A stretch of 64,000 nucleotides of DNA from Endothia cerciana. Its lineage: Eukaryota > Ascomycota > Sordariomycetes > Diaporthales > Cryphonectriaceae. The stretch is taken from positions 744,001-808,000 of the forward strand of contig JALRMH010000001.1 in NCBI GenBank assembly GCA_026119935.1, given 5' to 3'. The translations under genes and the position numbers were made by a program. Shown here in pieces: positions 54,623 to 64,000 of this stretch (the first letter of the stretch is position 1; the number at the start of each line of letters is the position of its first letter). The notes under the pieces are model-generated. The model was given only the letters and a program-made list of their open reading frames with translations, was not told where the DNA came from and searched no databases.

Positions 54623-57600
54623 ATGGCAGACCTTCTTGTTCTACCTCAGACTACATATCAGGCGCCCCCTGCGCAGGACCGGAGGCGGCGCGGCGAGCTT
54701 AATACAATAATGGAGGATGACCAAGAGGACGACGTGTCGCCAATCCGATCACCATTTCTCAGGAAGAAGATCGCCAGAGACAGGACACAGGACAGGAATA
54801 AGATACAAGCGTGGTTGGCCCCTCTCGAGCCAATACTGAGTAACGACGTTCTTACTCCCAAGGGCTTTCCCACGCCGAGAGGCCGCCACTTCATGACCGC
54901 ACCAACACTGCCATCTTCCCCATCGTCAGCCTCGTTCTCGGGTGAGGAAGACAGTTCTCAAGGGTCATCGTGCAAATCAGACTCCTGGCAGCGGTCGAGT
55001 GTGATGACCGATGTGACCGAGTTTGACGACCTATACGGTGTATCAGATGAAGAACGCGAGCACAAGGTCAACTTGGCAAGGTCATCTCGGGCCTCGAAGA
55101 ACTACGGGCCCAAGGTTCCTCCAAAGACACCGTTCGATGAAGCTAGGAAATCACTGCCTCAGCTACACATTCCCGACGATCAGCAGTCGAACAGTGCAAC
55201 GTGGTCACCAGAACGCCGAGATTTGAAGAAGACGCATGCATCACCAGTTCCTCCGACGCCGCCCTCGGCTGTGGCTATGTCCCCGGCAATGCTGTCTTTC
55301 ATGAAAGCTCAACATGCTCATGCTATTCCAACAATTTCGGCGCCGCCATCTCTGGATGGATCTCTTGATGGCAGCCTCACCTCTGAGCAGCTGGCGGCTC
55401 TTACTGCGCCAACGACTCCTGTCATGGCTGGCGAGGATCCTCAAGACAGTGGGGACTGGGCTGGTGTTCAGCTTCAGCCTGGCGCTATGGAAACTTTGCA
55501 GGCGCTCTCTGGACCAGGGTCAGAGGACGAAATGGAACGGCATCAGGACCAAGCCATCGAGGTTTCTGAGACGCCAATGGTTGAGGCACGCCCAACACGG
55601 CCTCGCCTCCTTACCAGCAACATATCGAGGACATCTTTTGTGCTCTCACCGGCTCAGCAGAGATCCATGCAAGACCTCACCAAGCTAGAGATTCCATCAC
55701 CGGGCGGATTCTTCTCTGGTCTCTCACCACAGTCTCGGACAACTTGGCACTATGGCACGTCGCCCGCAGACGACATTGCTCCACCTACTTCGACGACCGC
55801 TGAGCAATTCTACCGGACTCCATGGAGCAGTGAAGACGCCCCGCCAATGCCTTCTCCGGCTCAACGGCCTTTTCGCATGACAGCTGGCGATTACTCAAGC
55901 TTACCCGTGGAGCACGTCATTGAGATGCTCGACACTATCAAAGAGGAAGATGTCTTGACAGCAATGCGCATCAAGTCGCCCATCACTGCTATCAAGGTAC
56001 CACAAACCCAACCATCGTGCGCCGAGGCCGGACAGACTCTGTCGCCACTCTCTCCAAGAGATGAAAATGCGGTGACAGAAATCGTGGTTGACTACGATCC
56101 TGAATACGCCCGAAAGCAGCGCGAGATTTCGACTTCGCACAACGATCGCACTGAGCTGTGGCTCAGAGCACAGTTTGCATATCTTAGGGGAGTCGGCTTC
56201 GAGCCAGCAGAGCCAGGAGCGGATATCGAACCTGAGAAAGCCATAGTCAAGCCAACAGAGGAATCAGAGGCAGGCGAAGGGGAGGCCGAGCGGGCCCCTA
56301 CACCACCTCCCAAGGATGGCGAGCAGCCAAGGCCCACCACTGGTCTTGTGCGCAAGAAGACTGTCCGCTTCTCGAACCAAGTCACCACTGGCCCCTCATC
56401 CGAGCTCAAGATGCCATGCAGCCTCCCCTCCAAGCTGCTGAAGCAAGAATCCACCTACTACCGCGCCTTCCAGTCAATGATTGTCAAGTCCAACCACGCT
56501 GACCCTTTCGTCTCCCGTGTGCCCCGCTTTGAGGCCCTCCAGGCCCAGCGCATCTCCCTACGCGAGCAGCACCGCGCCCAGCTGCTTGGAAAATACCAGC
56601 TGAGCGTCGTTCCTCAATCCGCCAAGAAGCGCATGAGTGCCAACGTCGCCCGCGGCGACGACGAAATCTTCGAGGACCCCGAGAAGATGCGCGCTGATAA
56701 AGAAGCCGAGGCCCTCAGGCAGATGGCCACCGCCAACTGGCACGTCGCCGCGACCAAGATGCTCAACGGCGGACGCCTCGTGTGCGCACCAGTGCACAAG
56801 CGTCTAGCACGCCTCTCCCTCGCACCCGGCGCCGCTGTCGGCCCCAAGCGCCTGCGCATCCTCGACCTCAGCGGCCAGTCGACGTGCGACTGGGCGTGGC
56901 ACGCCGCGCACCAGTACCCAAACTCCAAGGTCTATACCGTCACGACCAAGGCGATCCGCCAGCTGTCCAATGCCAACGTCCGCGGACCGCCGAACCACAG
57001 GCAGGTTGCGGTGGCGACCCTGTCGAGGCTGCCGTTCGCGGACGAGCAGTTCGATCTCGTATCAGCGCGCGAGCTGCACAGTATCCTCAAGAACTCCGAC
57101 GTCGCGGACGCGGAGGACGAGTGGGATGTCTGTCTCCGCGAGATCATGCGCGTGCTGAAGCCGGGCGGCTACGTTGACTTCAGCGTTATGGACTCAGATA
57201 TCGTCAATGCCGGCCCGCTGGGCCTGGCGAAGAGCGTCGAGTTTGGCTTTACCCTGAAGACGCTTGGTTACGACCCCAGCCCAACCAAGAGCTTCCTTCC
57301 GCGTCTCAGCCGTGCGGGTTTCGAGGATGTCCGTCGTGGGTGGGTGGTACTTCCTCTCGGCCCTAAGCCGGTGGAGAAGCCCGGCCCAGTCCGATATGGA
57401 CCCCACGGGCCTGTGGATGCCAGGACTGGCGAGCCCAAGCCGCCTGTCGGCGGACAGACTCTGTGCCTGAACGCCATGGCGACAGAGTCCCTGTCAGGTA
57501 GCACGGATGCTGCGGCCGCCGTGGCCGGCGTCGCGGGGACGTGGAGCTGGGAGAAGTGGATCCTGCGGTGCGAGATGGAGAAGGCCGCGGGGGAGATGCA

Positions 57601-57808
57601 CAGCGGCTTCAAGCTGGCGGACACGGTGTCGACCGACGGCGGGGTCATGAAGGAGGCCGGCAAGAGCCTCGACGGTGTCGCTGCCGTCGTGGAGGAGGGG
57701 CGCGCCCGTGGCGCGGGTCTGCGCCTGCTCAAGGGGTACGCGCGCAAGCCGGAGAGGCGAGACCTGGATGAGATCATGGGGACGATTGACATGATGCTGG
57801 ACTTCTGA
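54623..57808 (+). CDS. Large protein with C-terminal class I methyltransferase-like domain
   Basis: Intronless, 1,061 aa. Residues 1 to ~590 are disordered, Ser/Pro/Thr-rich with many SP/TP sites (PSSPSSASFSG, SPAQQRSMQDL). Residues ~595-700 are helical (KLLKQESTYYRAFQSMIVKS, FEALQAQRISLREQHRAQLL). The Rossmann-like domain runs from ~735 to ~910: RLRILDLSGQSTCDWAWHAA (motif I position), VYTVTTKAIRQL (motif II), FADEQFDLVSARELHSIL (motif IV) and EIMRVLKPGGYVDFSVMDSD (post-motif). A further ~150 residues include EKWILRCEMEKA and the basic end. Motif I reads DLSGQST rather than the usual E/D-x-G-x-G-x-G, so catalysis is not certain. It appears to be a conserved family of filamentous ascomycetes without known function; that is from memory. 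Confidence 0.85.
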   Translation: MADLLVLPQTTYQAPPAQDRRRRGELNTIMEDDQEDDVSPIRSPFLRKKIARDRTQDRNKIQAWLAPLEPILSNDVLTPKGFPTPRGRHFMTAPTLPSSPSSASFSGEEDSSQGSSCKSDSWQRSSVMTDVTEFDDLYGVSDEEREHKVNLARSSRASKNYGPKVPPKTPFDEARKSLPQLHIPDDQQSNSATWSPERRDLKKTHASPVPPTPPSAVAMSPAMLSFMKAQHAHAIPTISAPPSLDGSLDGSLTSEQLAALTAPTTPVMAGEDPQDSGDWAGVQLQPGAMETLQALSGPGSEDEMERHQDQAIEVSETPMVEARPTRPRLLTSNISRTSFVLSPAQQRSMQDLTKLEIPSPGGFFSGLSPQSRTTWHYGTSPADDIAPPTSTTAEQFYRTPWSSEDAPPMPSPAQRPFRMTAGDYSSLPVEHVIEMLDTIKEEDVLTAMRIKSPITAIKVPQTQPSCAEAGQTLSPLSPRDENAVTEIVVDYDPEYARKQREISTSHNDRTELWLRAQFAYLRGVGFEPAEPGADIEPEKAIVKPTEESEAGEGEAERAPTPPPKDGEQPRPTTGLVRKKTVRFSNQVTTGPSSELKMPCSLPSKLLKQESTYYRAFQSMIVKSNHADPFVSRVPRFEALQAQRISLREQHRAQLLGKYQLSVVPQSAKKRMSANVARGDDEIFEDPEKMRADKEAEALRQMATANWHVAATKMLNGGRLVCAPVHKRLARLSLAPGAAVGPKRLRILDLSGQSTCDWAWHAAHQYPNSKVYTVTTKAIRQLSNANVRGPPNHRQVAVATLSRLPFADEQFDLVSARELHSILKNSDVADAEDEWDVCLREIMRVLKPGGYVDFSVMDSDIVNAGPLGLAKSVEFGFTLKTLGYDPSPTKSFLPRLSRAGFEDVRRGWVVLPLGPKPVEKPGPVRYGPHGPVDARTGEPKPPVGGQTLCLNAMATESLSGSTDAAAAVAGVAGTWSWEKWILRCEMEKAAGEMHSGFKLADTVSTDGGVMKEAGKSLDGVAAVVEEGRARGAGLRLLKGYARKPERRDLDEIMGTIDMMLDF

Positions 57809-58685
57809 TGGCTATACACGAATTGATGATGTGTTGTTCTCTTGGTTTGGGTGCGTGCAGATAGTCTTATATAACGTGTCTTCTGTCCGGCCTGGATTCC
57901 GAGGACTTATATAGGGATGTACTGCATAAGCCTGACTCCGACCTCCCCGTCTGAACATGCCAAGTAAGTACGCAGCCACGTTTTGCCTCTGCATGCCTCT
58001 GCTGTGTCTCTTCCTCAACAACGGTTCACTCTACTGTATAATCAACCTATCCAACATGTCGACACACGCCTCCGGCTGGGGCTTATGGAAGTTCGAAAGG
58101 ATCTCGTAGGCCCGAACCCCAGGCCTTTCCTCTGCGAGGTGTGTACTTGTAGATGCCAGGCGCAGTGGACGACGAGGATCTTTGTGGTGTTTGGTGGGTG
58201 GGGGGGGGGGGATCTCCTCGCGTGTTGGTTCAATCCATGTCGCAAGTAGGCAAGGTGATGACAGAAGGGACTTCAAATATCAACGGCCATGCACCGTGTC
58301 AAAGCGCCGCCAGCTGTATGTGGATATATTCCACACATGTCGCTGGTAGTTCATCTTTCAACGGCTTCAGCCTCTGGTGGGCACGTCCGCGCAAGACCCG
58401 GGGCGGGTGGTGTCCCTGAACGAGTGGGTATAGAGCAGCGACGTAAGAGATATGAATACGACTCGTGAAGTGTGGGAGCAAACGTTGCGGACGTTACACG
58501 CTGGTGGGCAATGTGATCTCCACTAAGATGATAAGCCATGGAACCGTCTCGTATCAGATGGGCTCGAAAAATTAATGGTATTTCAATTACCTAGGTATCA
58601 TTTGCTAGCGGTAGAGGCATCTCATGGTATCAAGCTACGAGCTTAGTCATAACATAACGCCTATAAAAAAAACCTGGTGATCCGT
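57809..58685. other. Convergent intergenic, 877 bp
   Basis: 3' flanks of the methyltransferase-domain gene and MED14. Contains a G12 run at 58200-58211. No gene seen. Confidence 0.55.
58200..58211. repeat. Poly-G tract (G12)
   Basis: Twelve G in convergent intergenic DNA. Confidence 0.9.
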
Positions 58686-61600
58686 CTAATCCAACACAAT
58701 CGCTGCTCCTTGCGACGCACCCACATTTGGTGGTGCAGATCCCGTTGCGGCAGCCGCCGAAGCCTTGACGGCATCGCTGATCCTGTCCATGAGGGCCTCA
58801 ATGCCGCCTCCGACCTTCACAACAGCGGAAGTCTCTAGGCCGTGCCATCCGTCGGGCGTTATGCGGCTGGTGAATATGGGCTGTAGCACCTCGTCGAGCT
58901 CATCACGCTGTCCTCCCTCGCGGCCGTACCGCTGCACTTCCCACCAAGGCTCGCCGCCTCGTGTCTTGACTCTGACGCTGAGGCGGAGTCTGCGTAGAGG
59001 TTTGTTGCTCGCTGCAGGGAGCTCGAAATGGACGGTGAGCCAATCAAGGGCGTGTGGAACAACTTCAAAGTAGCCTTGGCCATTTTCAGATAGGGCAGCC
59101 CAGGTGTTCTCGATGGAGTCGAGGGCTCGGTGGAGGGGAAGCGTGGCCTGCAAACAACGAGGCAGCGCCTGCATGCCGATGGGCGAGTTTATGAGTTTGT
59201 TGAGCATGTCCAAGATCCGCGTGTGGGGACTGCCCGGCTCGACACTGATCTTGATCTCCTGGTTCTTGCCCAGGTCCAGCGTCACCTTCCATCGCTTGCC
59301 TAATGCTGACACGTCGCCACCGATGTCACCATATGTAAACACAAACTTGCGGAGGGTGACGCTCTCACACCTCACTCCGCCGGCGCGGTCGCCGATCGAA
59401 GTCACGAACTCAACAAGGCGATCTATGGCCTTGAGGCGGGTTGCAATAAGCGGTATGCAAGAATTGTCCAGCGTGCGCTGTATCTGCATAACGAATTGGC
59501 CAGCCTGCGCGTCGTAACGGACATCGCGGTCGATGTGTTTCTTCTTGATCAGTGAGAACATGGACCTGTCTTTGACCTTCACCTTGACCTCCTGGATTAT
59601 TTCAGGCCGTCCTTGGGGACCTTCGACTTCCTCTCGGTACATTATCGTGACAAACTCGCCGGCCCAGGACGTCTTGAGTGGTTTGGTCGTTCGATCTCCA
59701 CCTCGGGATGGTAATTGTTTCATAACCGCTGCTGTCTTGTAGAACATTTCTGGCATCTTCTGACCAGGAGGTAGGTATGGGTTATCTACCGGCTTGAATC
59801 CAAACTCGGGCTTACCGCCGCCACGGATTCCTGATGGAGAATCTTTAAGCCCACACATCGCCAGATTAGCCGTGTTTGTAAGCTTTGAGAAGAATTCGGT
59901 CGAAAATTCGGGGTTCACTGCTGATATCGGGAGAGGATTGTAAGTCTTGATGCGTGCACTTGGCTGGCCGGGAATGTTGCTGTTCCGTGCATTTAGTAGT
60001 TGACCCGGCGCTCTATTGGAAGCAGTTGACGAGGGCACTTTGGCAGGATTGACGCTGTTTGCCTCACTAAGGATAAGTCAGTCTTCTGTGATCGACACGG
60101 GCGTCACGGTACCAATACTCACAGTTCAACGAGCCACCAAGTGTCGCCGGCCAAACTCAGACAAACCACCACGTACCACGGGGCAAACCACGTGTCTCGT
60201 TTGAGCCAAAGTCCTTGAAAGGGTTCTCTGGAGGAGTGGAGTTTCCTGGCCTCGTCTAGTTGGACCGGCCGCTTGCACATAACCCATCCCATCGCCCTAC
60301 CGAGCCGAACGAGTTCTTCAAACAGGCTCGCACACCTGATGTTCTCAATCTGATTGAAGGCGCCCTCCACAGCATCCGTTCCCCGAAGGTTGAAAGTGGC
60401 CTCTCGCCGACTTATTAGGGTCTTGGTAGGCTCCAGATAGAAATTGCCGGTGACGCCGTTAATTCGTACAGTGAGAGTCTCAGAATGCGTGAGTTGCACC
60501 ACCAAATTTGACTCTGACGGTTCGCTCTTGTGGAGTTTCATCGAGACCGATGCCTGACGATTTGAATAGCGTGGCTTTGACATCAACTTGTCGCAGAGAG
60601 ACTTGAGGATGTGTCTGACATGTTTGCAGATGATTCGCTTCAGAAGCACTTCAGCAGAGATCGCTTCAGTGTCGAACGACAGATCGTCGTCTGTGACTTC
60701 CTTGCCATCTCTGAACCATCGAATCGTGAGGTAGCTTGTTGGATGAAGACTGGGTAACGAGTCCGCAGGTGGCGTCTTGCCACTGTTGACGCCAATAATG
60801 ATCCAACTCTTGGGGTCTCCATTGGACTCCAGCTTGGGTCCAGTTCCGGGGAAACGTTGCGCCCAGTACTGTATGCAGAGCGCCCTGTTCAGAGGCTCCA
60901 CCTTGATGTTGTTGATCCAATGCTGCTGGCTGAGCAGAACAGCCTGTCGTTGCAGCTCGCGAATCTTGTGTGTCAAGACATATCCGTGGAGGAAGTCATA
61001 GCATTCCTTCAGACCATCGCGAGCCAGAGCGTCATTCACGTTGGACTCAACAAAGTGCCGAACCTTGTCCGTGAGCTCTGGGGGTGCCGGAGAAAACTTG
61101 AAACGGAAGTCGATAAACCACCACTGACTCTCGGGGTCATCATCCGCAATGGTGAGGTCGACCTCGAATTCTCCATGTACCTTGAAAGTAGCGCGTCCGT
61201 TCTTGATGCTGAAGTCTCTGAACTCGTACGGTCTCTTGTCGTAATCGTGGAGGTTCAAACGAAAAGATAATAAAGTGTTAAGCTCGTCGACCCACTTCTT
61301 AATCTCCTCGGCTTTCAGAGCAGGTGGAGGGATGAAGGTGGCCTGCTAAGGATCAGTACAGGGCCCATATTAGGGAGTAGACGCAGGGGTCGATCTTACA
61401 CCGGGCATCCAATCCGCTCGTCCTGTGGACAATACCTGCAGTGCCGTCTTGATGTCGGGATCTGGTAGTCGAGCATTGTAGAGATTCCGCTTGATGTTAC
61501 CCATGCGGTCGAGGATCATGTCGTACTTCCTCAGCTGCTCTATGATATGGGCGTGGAGATCGATAAGCTTGCTGACTTGGCCGGACTTCCTGCTCCATTC

Positions 61601-62080
61601 TGACATAACGAGTGCCTTGGTCCATTTAGTGTGAAGTTCATTGAGGAAGTTCAGGAGGTTAGCCTTCTTGTTCTGGGCCTCCTCTGAGCTGTCTTCAGCA
61701 GAACCAGATGGGCTGCCGTTGATTGCGCCCTGGCTTGGCGGCATCCTCGCCAGCTCCTCGATCTTCGACTGCAGGTCATTGTGCGACTTCTGCGCCAGGC
61801 GCTGGAGGATGAAGGGTAGAGGGAAGAAGTTGGCGGTGATGTGTGCAATCTCAGGTGGTAGTGAGCCCAAGATGGTCTGGCCCGTAGCGCTCGATCCCGC
61901 CTGCTCTTGCTGGATGTCCATGTTGCCGTTGACCATGGCCGCGCCGCCGGCGGCCTGCTTGGTTCTACTTGGGGAGGGCTCCCGCTTGTCCAAGACGCCG
62001 TTGACGCCGTTGGCAACTTTCAGATTTCTGTCATGGTTGCTGCGGGCGGGAGCCCCGTTCTGTGTGGTTCCGTTCTCCAT
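58686..62080 (-). CDS. MED14: Mediator complex subunit 14 (MED14/Rgr1)
   Basis: Central scaffold of Mediator, linking head, middle and tail modules. Exons 61400-62080, 60123-61345 and 58686-60066 (introns 54 and 56 nt) give 1,094 aa; a tandem acceptor at the first intron allows 1,093. The N-terminal Med14 domain is clear: LGSLPPEIAHITANFFPLPF, WSRKSGQVSKLIDLHAHIIE, LRKYDMILDRMGNIKRNLY, ALQVLSTGRADWMPG. Next come IPPPALKAEEIKKWVDELNT and RLNLHDYDKRP, universal in fungal MED14. Later blocks (WWFIDFRFKFSPAPPEL, LHGYVLTHKIRELQRQAVLL, INNIKVEPLNRALCIQYW) complete the repeat-like tail-binding regions. The C-terminus ends in an Ala-rich helix. Upstream and same strand as the G6PD gene. Confidence 0.95.
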
Positions 62081-63615
62081 CTTGACCTTGACCCCCAGCA
62101 GCCTTGGTGCGTCCTGAGGGCGAGAATCTCATTCGCGAGATCTCACCCTGCCGCTTGGCTCCTCCTTCACGTTTGCGCCCCACCAGTGATCAGAATGGTG
62201 ATGGCGCGATAAGGTCAGAATCCAAGGAAGGGCCGAGGCGAAAGGCAAGCGACCGCAGCGATGAGTGCTGGTTACAGATGACCAGGTCGCGGGCTGCAGG
62301 TCGCGGGCAAGTCGCAAAGTCCAATCGCAGCCAGGTGATCCTTCCAAAGACGTCGCTATCGCTTCCGGGGCAGCAAGGGAGCACTTTAGGGTTTACGGTG
62401 CAATCGCGGCCGCTCAGGGGCTTCAGCGCGTCGGTCGGTTCAAGCAAGCGCGCCTTCGTCAGGTAATTAGACCGCTTACCGGCGTGTCGTCAGTCGCGTT
62501 CGGCGGTGGAGATCGAGGAGGTTGGGGGGGGGAGGGGGGGATTCTAGAGGTCGTCGCCACGGGTGGTCGCAAGAGGGGGGATAGACACTACGATCGTTCT
62601 CGGGTGGTTCTTTTCGCAATGAATGTTGTCAGGCGGTCCTATCGTTGGCGTCAAGGTGAGGGGGGACAACGGGTGGGTAGAGTAGACGAGGCTTAACAAG
62701 TTTGAAAGGCAAGGTTGGCAGGTCGCTCGCTGATTGACGTGAAGGGTCAAGTCAAAAGCCGGGGTGGGACGCAGGCACTAGCACTAGCGCCAGGAGCCTG
62801 ACGGCGAGGGGGCCAAACTTACAGTACTCGGTACTCTGTACGGGTCACTCCCCGTGGTAAAGAGACCGCCATGATCCTAGCCTGCCCTGCCACACTCCCC
62901 CGCTAGCGACTCCAGGGTTCTGCTGCACTCAACCGTGACTTGGTACCCGCCCACGCCGCCTTCTCTCCTGCTGCCACGTGACTGCGGCTCTGACTGCCAG
63001 TCGCCAGATCGCGCGCCTGAGTGGCACGCCTCCTACCGGCACCTGTGGAGCGTTACAGGCTCCAAATATTTCCGCTGCAGCGCATGGATGCCTCTATGAG
63101 CGCAGTTGAGGACAGGCCGAAAAGGAGTCGTTCTCTGGTTCCGGGCCCGTTCCAGTCGAGTACCAGTCAGGAGCGCCGAATGCAAACCACTCGATAAAGG
63201 AGGCTTCTACGAAAAGGGCAATCCCATTCGTCAAACAGACTATCAAATAAATTCGTGATGGATTCTATGAGCATTGTTGTATGCACTTTAGACGGAATTG
63301 CGGTACAAGTGGGCGGATAGGACCTATCACATTATTACACGCTGCCCGAAACATCAGGGAACCGATTGAATTACAGAAGTGATCAGTAACCTTCCTTTCT
63401 ATAAGTAAAACTCTCTGGCGACCGGACCTTGCGTCATCCGTATATCCTGTTCTCTCGGGGGCCTGTCACTTGAGATTGTGAGGTGGGTTTCAGGCGGGGT
63501 GCCGCCGATGGAGCTCTTGAATATCTCCTCTAGCTATTCTCACTTGTTATTTACAATTCCTCAGACTGCTGACCGTAGCGACCTCAGGCTAGGAACGCAT
63601 TGTAGTTCATACGAC
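62081..63615. other. Intergenic, 1.5 kb
   Basis: Promoter of MED14 and 3' flank of the G6PD gene. Contains G9 and G7 runs (62524-62540). Frames here are chance-like. No RNA gene recognised. Confidence 0.55.
62524..62540. repeat. Interrupted poly-G tract (G9-A-G7)
   Basis: Two G runs split by a single A, 444 bp upstream of the MED14 start. Confidence 0.85.
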
Positions 63616-64000
63616 TTACAACTTGTTCGTTGGCTGCATGGCGGATGTCGTCGGCCATTGGTAGCCCGCGGCATCGGAGAACCTGTATCCATATGATGCC
63701 GTGAAGTCGTCAAGCACGCCCGGACCACGGGAACCTGTCATTGAATTAGTCCCTAGGTTGCAGCGACTAGTACTGTCGGCAACACTTACCGTAAGGATAC
63801 TCCATGGGGATGATTTCCTTGTTGTCGTCGAGGTAGTGGAGGAGTGGTGTGAAGATCCTCCAGCTTGCGTCCAGCTCATCGTCTCGGACAAAGTTGGAGT
63901 GGTCACCCTTCAGGCAGTCGAGGATCAGAGACTCGTAGGCCTCCGGGATCTTGAGGTCAGAGAACCGCCTCCGGTAGGTCAGGTCCAGCTCTGTAACGAC
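63616..64000 (-). CDS. zwf1: Glucose-6-phosphate 1-dehydrogenase, C-terminal part (cut by window edge)
   Basis: First enzyme of the oxidative pentose-phosphate pathway, making NADPH in the cytosol. Only the last 109 codons are in view: an internal exon 63790-64000, running off the right edge, and the last exon 63616-63734 (donor GTAAGT, acceptor TGACAG). The visible sequence ELDLTYRRRFSDLKIPEAYE, SLILDCLKGDHSNFVRDDEL and ASWRIFTPLLHYLDDNKEI, then MEYPYGSRGP, is the classic C-terminal G6PD stretch near the structural NADP site. The tail reads LDDFTASYGYRFSDAAGYQW and ends TNKL. The edge is in phase, so the partial frame starts with a whole codon. Confidence 0.95.

Noticed and set aside
1..64000. 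RIP-mutated transposons, CRISPR arrays or a new multi-gene system
   Set aside because: No AT-rich TpA-biased islands, no transposase or reverse-transcriptase frames, no regular spacer arrays, and neighbouring genes share no pathway beyond general gene expression.

Overview
The window is nuclear DNA of a filamentous ascomycete, most likely a Sordariomycete. The genes are compact, with short introns (about 50-130 nt, GTNNGN donors). Intergenic DNA is GC-rich and not RIP-like. The proteins are fungal forms of core eukaryotic machinery. I cannot name the species. I place 21 complete protein-coding genes, one gene cut by the right edge and two decayed genes. Exon boundaries were worked out by hand from splice signals and reading-frame continuity.

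Left part (2-13 kb): a nucleolin-like ribosome-biogenesis protein (Nsr1/Gar2) is divergent from complex I subunit NDUFB10. Mitochondrial ribosomal protein MRPL37 follows. Next come two TFIID subunits, TAF7 and TAF3, head to head around a 673-bp shared upstream region, then an eight-exon GH15 glucoamylase/trehalase-like enzyme. Middle part (13-35 kb): this is gene-poor. It has an SLC35C2/Ymd8-type Golgi transporter, an RCR-type membrane protein, an unrecognised 225-aa protein, a Crg1-like methyltransferase and a BTB-domain protein. After these come two adjacent decayed genes: an S9 peptidase with at least four frameshifts and an MFS transporter with frameshifts and an internal deletion. Intergenic DNA here carries poly-C/G runs, TTC microsatellites and a 10-bp tandem repeat.

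Right part (35-64 kb): this is mostly housekeeping. It has a 1,180-aa coiled-coil protein; GIR2 divergent from PUF6 (both translation/ribosome related); a mucin-like single-pass membrane protein; RPB4 divergent from TRAPP subunit TRS23; proteasome subunit RPN10 divergent from a borealin-like protein; and TMA22/DENR. Then come a 1,061-aa protein with a C-terminal methyltransferase domain, Mediator subunit MED14, and the 3' end of glucose-6-phosphate dehydrogenase.

The genes are functionally scattered, as is usual in fungi. The recurring theme is gene expression: TFIID, Pol II, Mediator, ribosome biogenesis and translation recycling. I see no secondary-metabolite cluster, transposon ORF, CRISPR array or convincing new multi-gene system. 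The best leads are the decaying peptidase/transporter pair, the start codon of TRS23 split by an intron, several in-frame or tandem splice choices, the poly-C/G tract family, and symmetric elements in two bidirectional promoters.
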